Source: Rhytidiadelphus loreus (taxonomy: Eukaryota > Streptophyta > Bryopsida > Hypnales > Hylocomiaceae). From it: 64,000 nucleotides of DNA. Shown here piece after piece: positions 56,578 to 64,000 of the stretch. The notes below the pieces were generated by a model that made no database searches, was not told where the DNA came from, and saw only the letters and a list, made by a program, of their open reading frames with translations. The stretch spans positions 29,759,025-29,823,024 of the forward strand of contig OX344763.1 in the NCBI GenBank assembly GCA_947034895.1. The letters run 5' to 3'. Position 1 is the first letter of the stretch, and every line of letters starts with the position of its first letter. Made by a program: the position numbers and the translations under genes.

Positions 56578-59500
56578 TTACTCTGGAATTGTAATGATCC
56601 CTGCTTTAACTAGAAGATGCTTCAATTCATTGAAGCTATAACTTGGTGCATGAATGAATTTGTCCTCATCCATGTTCATCTTGCAAAAGTAGCGGAACAA
56701 GTAGTACAAGTGTTTGCAGTTCTCGTACTGTTGGCGACTACCAATAGATAAAACAGCCATGCTAATAAAGTCTGGGCAAGTGCATGACGGGTACATACCC
56801 ATTGTAATTCGGTACACGTTTTGGTTATGCTCTGCCTTGGTCTCCAATGACACAATTGCGCCTAGCCCCGAAAATGGCAACAATGTTACCCCAAGTATTT
56901 CTCCTTTAACATTTCCAGCACTCTCCCACTTGTTATGTTATTCTATAGTTGGTGCATTTGTGATTCGCCGTATTGTTCGATTGTTTTGGACCGTTGGATA
57001 CATATGACCATCAGGTGGAGGTGATTGATCATATAGTACGCTCTTGAATATGTTGGATATATTGAAGAGTCGACGAGGAGATAAGACAGGGCGCTCTTGA
57101 AGTCAAAAGCCAACATACTGTAGTAATAATGTCTCCTCCCGACTTAGGTTTGTTCTAGTTAAAACAGGCCATTCCTCTTGTACCTTAGGCCAATCTCTTA
57201 CCCATTTGTGCTTGGTTCCTTTGACACATCGTTCAATGTCATCTGCACAAAACCAGAAATCTACTAGCACCTCACACTTAGTGCCGCAATCTTTTTTTTT
57301 CCATGATAGGTAGGAGCAGGTGTCCCCTTCCGACCTTTCGAAATTTTAGCAGTGCACCTTGTATTCGACCCCCATTGTTGAGCATGACATTTTCCGTTTG
57401 ATTTTTGACTGATCCTTGCAATGTGCCACTTTGAAGTGTCACAATCACTTTCAAAAGCAACTGTCACATGTGAAGAAGTGTTCCCTTCAGGTTGTTTACT
57501 GCTGTCTCCAAAAGAGTCAACAAATGTTGTTGTGGACCGTGTTCTAACATGAGGTTGGGAAAAATTTAATTTATTTGGTCTATGTGAATCTCTTGCATCG
57601 CCAATAGTTATGTCCAACTTCCTCTTCGTGCTTCCAAATATTTTTTTTCCTTCTAAATGGGGTATGCGAGTTCCAACATCTTCTGATCCCGGTAATGTGT
57701 TCAATGCCTCTACGATTTTCTTAGGATCTCCACTACATCTTGCAGCTCTCAACTTCAACTCTCCTTTTGATGGCCCACATCCAGATGCATGTCCCTTCAA
57801 GTAAGCACGATAGTTTGTCATTTGCATCCAACAACGGATGTTGTCATTGAACATGGTGTCAAATAAATTGTTTTCTCGGTTCCCAGACATTTGAAGCCAC
57901 TTGTTATGAACGGTTTCTAATAAGTTGCACAAAGGCATGTCCACCATCTCCTCCAAATGCAATATAATATACATTTAGGGTCTCACATTCAATGGAACAT
58001 GATACAGTCCACTGCAGTTGGACTATTACAGAACAAAATGCAATGTACAAGTCATATGAGGTCAAGGTCATTCTATGGAAATTAAAGATCATATTATATT
58101 ACACCTTCTAAAACAACCATTACAAGAAAATCCAACTTCACGTTCAGACATCCAACCCATTTCGAATGATAATTTCTATATATATTTTTTTTTAGATAAA
58201 CCAAAAATGGAGGTATTGAATGGGGACCCCAAAACCTTAGTCGGGTCCAACTGAGGTATTTGGGTTGCCTTGCAATACACCCATTTCCGGTTTTATTAGG
58301 AAAAATAAAAATAAAATTGAAATTCAAGTTACTCTGAACTTCTTCCTCTTAACCCAGAATTGCAACCAAAAAAAAAAAAAAATTCAAACATAATTTTTCT
58401 AATGTCACAAAACATACTAAATCTCAAATGGGAATTGAGCTTACCATTTGCATGAAGCCTCCCCATTGCCTATAACGAAAATGCCAAAAGGCAAGCCAAT
58501 GGTCTAAGTGATGAAGTGCATCTTCAGTGGTAGCTCTAGATGATAACCACCATGACTGAATTGCAAGATACTTCATCTCTGCGTCCCCCATACTCTTTGC
58601 ATCTTTGTATTGTTTACATAGTAAATTGTGTTGTCGTTGGAATGCTTCCTTGATGTACTTCTGTGTGTGCTTCTGAAATGAAGTACTCCAATGCAACAAG
58701 CAAGTCCTCTTGCGATTTTCCATTTTTTGATTTGCAAAACCACTACCATAAAGGATACGAACCGCATTCCAATTGGCCATAGTGCTATCTGCCATGAACC
58801 CCTTGAAGTTTGGATATTCTACTCCATGTCGTGACATGACTGCATTCAAGCATTTCCAAAAAAGCACTTGTACCTTGGTATCTTCCAATTGTATATCGCA
58901 TATTGCAATTGTCATCACTTTCTTGTAATCGGAATTGTACACTTGGCAAGCCATTGTGGTCTAGTCCTTCATACGCTTCACATAGTCAAACATCATTCAC
59001 GCATTTTCTAGATTCCCTCCGGGTTGCATACGCTTCACCAGGTTCACTCCACTTCTAGGTCCTTCAGTGAGCATCTTGAAAATGTACACCTTCTCCTTCC
59101 ACTAGAAGAAGTTTTTTTTTTTTTAATTTGTTGATGTCAAAGTTGATGGATTTTGCTAGACATCGTTTGTAACACCTTGTGTTTTTATGTCAACAATGAC
59201 ATCTAATGTAACATCTTGACGTTACATTAGATGTCATTATTGACATAAAAACACAAGTTATTATAAAAGATGTCTAGCAAAATCCATCAATTTGATGTCT
59301 AAAACATTCAAATAAACACGGTCTTCTTCTAGCGTTCCCTTGGCCAGGGAAGATGCTCTCATGAATGAACTCGAATTTTGACTCCTTCATGGTCATAATG
59401 TTGTCGATCACACTTCCACGGTTGTTAGAGCAAAAGGAAGATATCACATTATGAATGTTTGGACTACTCAAATACTCAAACCTATCCATAACCTCTTTCA

Positions 59501-60839
59501 GTTCATGTCCTCTCAACATCTCTTTCTCTCCTTCACTGTTGTGAAACAAATACGTTGTTAGGAAATCTTTGCTAGCAAAAAGAGCAATTGCCAAGTTTGT
59601 TGCAGTTGGTATTTTTGCCACTTACTCTGCTATGAGTCCACAAATCTTTTCTGTAGAATCTCTATACATGCCTTTTGCTACTGAGTAAGAATGATCTCCA
59701 ATATGAATAGCGGCCCTACTCATTTTCAGATTCTCACTATAGTAATAGTAGATTCTAGCATCACATGTGTGCAAGTACGTAGGTGTCAATTTGCAAAGCT
59801 TGCAAACTAACGTACAATCTTTAGGAGCACTATTCCCTTCTGCAAATGGGAAGGTTGTGTAACTAGTCCACTCTGTTTCATTGCATTTAGAAGCCCTCTT
59901 CAAGTAATTACACTCTGAATTTACACAAACAAGATGACCAGTGCAGTATGATTTACAGAACTTCAAGTTGTCAGAGTTGTGAATGTTCATGGTCAATACC
60001 TTGCACCATGGATGCCCGTCATAACAATTGTCCATCCCTTCCAAATTCCTAGCTGCTAATGAAGACGAAGACACCCGACATGGAGGCAATTCAAAGATGA
60101 CAACTCCGTTGAACACTGGTGGAAGGAATTGCACTCAATGGTGGTTAATGGCATTCAAATCCATTGTTGACAATTTGTTTCTAGACCGATGCATGCCGCT
60201 TAGTCTTCTCAAAGAATCCATTATACTTACTCTATCAACAAGACTTGGATACAACGGAGGACAGGACAACAACGATGTTGCAGGACTAATTGATGGGGTG
60301 CCAAAAAACAAATGAACAATATGCTTCTTGTTTGGATCCTTTTCTACAAACCGTGGTTTCTTCTGTAGAGTAAGATCAGGTGACTCTCCTTCCAATTCGC
60401 TAGACAACTCAATGATGGGGTGTAATTGCTCAACCTTCACCGCACCAAGAATTATAGTTAGAGAAGGGACCGGCAAAACTTGACGAGGAGGACTAGGCAG
60501 AACTACATGGTTGACATATGGCATACCAACTATTGAATTATGAGATTGGTGACTTAGAATCTCAATTGATGCGGCTATCATGGAAAGAGGAAGACCATAA
60601 GCTCTATAGTTTCCTAAAGCAAGGTACCAACAATGGCCTCCCTCTTCTACGGACTTCACAATAGGAACAGACTCTTGGTGCTCACCGAATTTTGACTTCC
60701 TCTCTTCTTCAATATAGATGGAAGACTCAACAAATCTGAATCTTACATGAAGCAAATGACTTAGTACTCTAGCAAATCCTCCCTCCTCAATTAGAAACAC
60801 AAGTGGAATCGTATGACCATCTACTCTAACACAAGCCAT
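56578..60839 (-). pseudogene. SWIM-domain MULE-like transposase-family gene, broken
   Basis: The ATG is at 60839 (MACVRVDGHTIPLVFLIEEG). One frame continues to about 59330 with TGA at 60137-60135 and TAA at 59624-59622. It has Cys-rich stretches (CVNSECNYLKRASKC, CTLVCKLC) and FEFIHESIFPGQG. After the MITE at 59102-59332 it resumes with a KVYIFKMLTEGPRSGVNLVK segment, two more stops (TGA and TAG), then MACQVYNSDYKKVMTIAICD, FKGFMADSTMANWNAVRILY and HHLDHWLAFWHFRYRQWGGF. An intron-like gap (about 58436-57980) precedes LEEMVDMPLCNLLETVHNKW. A one-base slip at an A-run near 57294 precedes VDFWFCADDIERCVKGT. The C-terminus is a SWIM zinc finger (YPSCTCPDF ... NCKHLYYLF). SWIM plus a preceding transposase-like domain is typical of MULE proteins, and the whole resembles a dispersed family of non-seed plants that I know only as uncharacterised. 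Confidence 0.6.
59102..59332. mobile_element. 231-bp palindromic MITE inside the SWIM-domain gene
   Basis: The ends are CTAGAAGAAG and CTTCTTCTAG. Most of the length folds back: GATGTCAAAGTTGATGGATTTTG... pairs with CAAAATCCATCAATTTGATG... around about 59200-59230. It interrupts coding sequence right after FPGQG. Confidence 0.7.
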
Positions 60840-60859
60840 GATGATGAAATACACTTGTG

Positions 60860-61523
60860 TAGAACTTAAAACTCAATAAGCTGATACTTAGACTGAGGTG
60901 GGGGAATGACTGAACTTAGTTAAGTACTAAATCTTGTATGCTTATATTACCATTCAAAATAGACCACAACATTTCCATGAATAGTGGTTTCTATATCATT
61001 CACTATGTGTAAGTGGGGCTACCAAAGAAGCTACCATAAATTTAATTCCCTACCTTTTTTATAAAGCATGACATTCAATGCATTTAGGCGGCTCTACCAT
61101 TCACCTTCCACCAAGGGACATGTAGTAGTTGGGTTAACATTTATTTTCCATAAATGGGTACATAGATCATGTCTAAACTAGCCACAGTCCAACTTTAGTA
61201 CCGCATTTTTCAAAGGTCACATTCAAAGTGTTTGGGCGGCTTTGGCAAGGACCTTTACAGTGCATGCCATCAATTGATCTAACATAGTCATACTTATTAT
61301 GAAAGATGCCTCCACTTTTCCACAATAATCTAGAAAAGCTTATTGTGAAAGTTAAGTTTACATTGCCAAGTGGAAGGACAACTTTTTAAATGAAATGTTA
61401 GCTATAATGACTTCTAGATTCTTAGGGCGGTTTAGGGTTTAGGTCTTATGACTTTTAAATTCTCAGGGCAGCATATCAGAGGAATGTAATCAATGAGGGG
61501 ATGCCACTAGTGTGCTCTTGTGT
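60860..61523. other. upstream flank of the SWIM-domain relic
   Basis: AT-rich with no ORF of interest. Two related blocks with CATTTAGGCGGCTCTACC / AGTGTTTGGGCGGCTTTGG (about 61080 and 61230) suggest a small internal duplication. Confidence 0.3.
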
Positions 61524-61531
61524 ATAAGTAC

Positions 61532-62093
61532 CTCGAGGGGGCATTTAGAGTATCCATTAGAAACCACGTGCGAACAAAACTTTAGACCCCCAATATACTT
61601 TTTGAATTTTAAATAAAACAAAATTAAAAAAATATTAATAGATTTTCCTACTTTGAAAGTTTATGTTTTGAATTATTGGTATTTTTATTTGTTAATAATA
61701 ATTAGTTACAAATTTTTGAAGTAAAAAGATACACTGTAGAATTGAAAAATAACTTTCACACCCCTATATTATATAAGAAAAAATTGTCTAAAAAATAAAT
61801 AAAAAATTCCTAAAAATAACTCATTATTGAAAGCTCATTTTGAGTTGAATATTGACTCAATGGTCATCTAAATGTGTCCTCTATAATTATTTGGGTTGAA
61901 AAACATGCCATTTTAGTTCATTTTCAACCTCTTCTAGAAATCATTTCATATTTTATTTGAGTTGAAAATTTTGGCAATAGAAAGCTATAGTCATTATTAA
62001 AAATGTTCAAAATTTTAGGTTGAAATTATAGTTTATTAGAAACCACTTGTTCGCACGTGGTTTGTTATAGTAGAACTAAGTGCACCCCTCGAG
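61532..62093. mobile_element. 562-bp hAT-type MITE with perfect 8-bp duplication
   Basis: ATAAGTAC lies at 61524-61531 and 62094-62101. The termini are CTCGAGGGGGCATTTAG and, reverse-complemented at the right, CTCGAGGGGTGCACTTAG. The inner block AACCACGTGCGAACAA occurs at both ends. It is homologous in the opposite orientation to 27554-28137 and shares termini with the 4.1-kb element at 22934. Confidence 0.85.
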
Positions 62094-62188
62094 ATAAGTA
62101 CTCTCCACTTCTCCATAGAAGAGACACTCCTATTCTTGTTTTCTAAAACAACGTTTGCTTTCGAGAGGTTCTTACGTCCATTCCTTTC

Positions 62189-62599
62189 ATGTATGAGCTT
62201 ATGCCCATAGATAGTCATAGTGTTACATTTGTTATTCCGAAGTTGAAAAGCAAACACAAGAGGCATAGTTGTTTGTATTTCTCATCTCCAAAAGCGCTTA
62301 GGATATCTAGAATGAATCGTCTAAAGAGAGTGGCGTCCAAAATTGCTCAATCAACTCCAAGGAACCTACAGAAAGTCCTTTGCTTTGAAGCTGGAGGTAG
62401 CGATGTGGAAGAGAATGTTGAAGTGCAGAGCTTGGACTCACAACAAGCGATGTCAAAGGACACTAGTATTGTACACTACATTTCAAGAGATGAGACAGTA
62501 CTACAAGTAAGCACATTCAAATTCCTTTTCCTTCCTTCAATTACCATTGAATTTATAGGATTGTTATTTAGGAAACGTGAATTCTTCCTTATACAATGA
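62189..62599 (+). CDS. unassigned ORF, possibly a first-exon fragment
   Basis: An open frame of 136 codons. The part 62310-62505 looks most like protein (MNRLKRVASKIAQSTPRN, then an acidic stretch DVEENVEVQSLDS) and ends at a good donor (CAA|GTAAGC at about 62505). I recognise no domain, and no continuing exon was found to the right. It may be chance. Confidence 0.25.
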   Translation: MYELMPIDSHSVTFVIPKLKSKHKRHSCLYFSSPKALRISRMNRLKRVASKIAQSTPRNLQKVLCFEAGGSDVEENVEVQSLDSQQAMSKDTSIVHYISRDETVLQVSTFKFLFLPSITIEFIGLLFRKREFFLIQ

Positions 62600-64000
62600 G
62601 TTCAAATGCATGTTTCATTGTAGGAGCATTATAGGAGCATACAAACATTAGTTGCATGTGAACTCTGTAGAATGAAGAGGGTACAATATTAAAAACTAAA
62701 TATGTGTGATATGGGAGAAATGTTCTGTGAATAGCTTTCATGTTGTCAACAATCATCATATTCTGTCCATTACATGTTAGCAAGTTCCTTTCATTTGTAA
62801 TACATACATTTGTAATGGATGAGAAGCAAGTTCCTTTCATTTGTAACACATACATTTGTAATTAATGAGAAGGATTCATTTGTACTTGTCTAAAAGCCTT
62901 TTATGTTCAAGAATAGTTTAATATCATGAGGATTCTCTATAGATAACAATTTTTTAAATTTTTATATAATTTTGATCTATTAATATAATGATCAATATAT
63001 TTCATATAATGGTCAATCTATTTAATTTGATGATCAATGTATTTCAATGAATGGTTACTCTATTCCATAAATGTTATATATGTTATATATACTATTGAAG
63101 TTAAAAATTATACAAAAATATTTGAATTTCAGTATGAACAAATATCTTTGTGTGACTTGTACTTTATCCTAGAGCGCTCCGACGTCCATTTTCTGGATGT
63201 TCAGCACATTCAGATCCTTCAGTTGTTTGTGTCTAATTCCTACTTGGATGAAAGTCATCCTAATTTTGGGTGATACTTTATCAAGTTGTTGTCCTATCCA
63301 TCGGCTGGATTTGGTGTTACTAGAATATATACATTTCTAAAATTACAAATGTGGAAGTATGTCAAGTGGTCAATTTGCATTGACTTTAGTTCAAAACTAA
63401 ATGTGCAAAAATGAGGTCAAAGATGTAAAGGTCACAAAAATTTAAAAACTCACCACATGAAGATAACCTTCTTTCAAATCCAATCCAACAAGTTTTACTC
63501 AAAAAATGATAATATTTTACTTGTAATTGAATTTAGAAGGAATTCAGAAATTTTCTTTTCAAAATTTATAGAAAACAAAAGGTGATAGCATTAGTAGATC
63601 TAACTATACGGATAGAATTTAAAAATCAAAATCTACATTTTTCATTTGTATACCAATTCCAAAATATTCTTTGAAATTGTAGTTTATAATGATTTTTCTA
63701 AAATCATCAATTTTGGAGATGAATCCAGACATTAAAAAGTTAAACTAGGGCTTATCATGAATACTGAACGCAGAGAACTGTGTTAAAAATTGACACTTCT
63801 TGTAAATGACAATGCTTATATCAGTTTTCAATAAAAATTAGAACTCAAATTATATTTTTGAAATTATACTTACTTGAGAAATAAATTTGCTATGCTTGTG
63901 AATCAAAGCAAGGTCAGTTATTCACAGAAGAAATGATAAGGTTGTTGGGTCAAAGTACGCTAGACCCTTGTACTTTTGCAGTCATAATGTAGTTTTGGGT
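62600..64000. other. AT-rich stretch without gene
   Basis: It contains a direct duplication of a TCCTTTCATTTGTAAYACAT block (about 62787 and 62833). At about 63173 there is an isolated terminus-like GCGCTCCGACGTCCAT related to the right end of the MITE at 4591. Otherwise nothing is recognised. Confidence 0.35.

Overview
The window is plant nuclear DNA. Two conserved, intron-rich genes are intact in the stretch that is visible: a peroxisomal-type polyamine oxidase (196-2973, + strand, first exon outside the window) and quinolinate phosphoribosyltransferase (39467-42344, + strand, complete). Their protein sequences, conserved intron positions, short GT-AG introns, an interstitial (TTTAGGG)3 tract and plant-type SBP-box and CASP gene relics point to a land plant or close streptophyte relative. 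The style of the repetitive protein families makes me favour a bryophyte, lycophyte or fern over a seed plant, but the species cannot be named from sequence alone.

Nearly everything else is AT-rich transposon sediment and dead genes. Region by region: 0-3.5 kb polyamine oxidase; 3.5-5.6 kb TTAA-flanked (piggyBac-like) elements; 5.6-11.2 kb a broken Crinkler/RHS-like P-loop protein gene on the minus strand, split by a 3.85-kb insertion that holds further MITEs; 12.2-12.8 kb relics including a GNAT acetyltransferase start; 13.4-17.5 kb TTAA-flanked elements carrying 68-bp and 191-bp tandem repeats; 18.0-20.5 kb an SBP-box (SPL1/12-type) gene relic beside a 35-bp minisatellite; 22.4-30.2 kb a hAT-type transposase gene broken by nested insertions; 31.2-32.1 kb a Golgi CASP gene relic; 32.5-37.1 kb a second hAT-type copy with lost catalytic residues; 38.1-39.1 kb two MITEs in front of QPT; 49.3-50.5 kb a pogo-type transposase relic; 52-56 kb minisatellite and diverged tandem duplication; 56.6-60.8 kb a SWIM-domain, MULE-like gene with a palindromic MITE in it; 61.5-62.1 kb a hAT-type MITE.

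The most informative part is the nest at 22.4-30.2 kb. A hAT-type transposase was hit by a 4.1-kb element with perfect 8-bp target duplications. That element carries an unrecognised zinc-cluster ORF, which was itself interrupted by a 1.14-kb CACTA element with a perfect 3-bp duplication. Removing each insertion on paper restores the reading frame of the layer below, so order and mechanism can be read directly. Four elements in the window share related termini and 8-bp duplications, and at least eight share TTAA-flanked CCC termini.

The two intact genes are housekeeping: polyamine back-conversion in peroxisomes and the entry step of NAD synthesis from quinolinate. They show no functional link to each other or to the mobile DNA.
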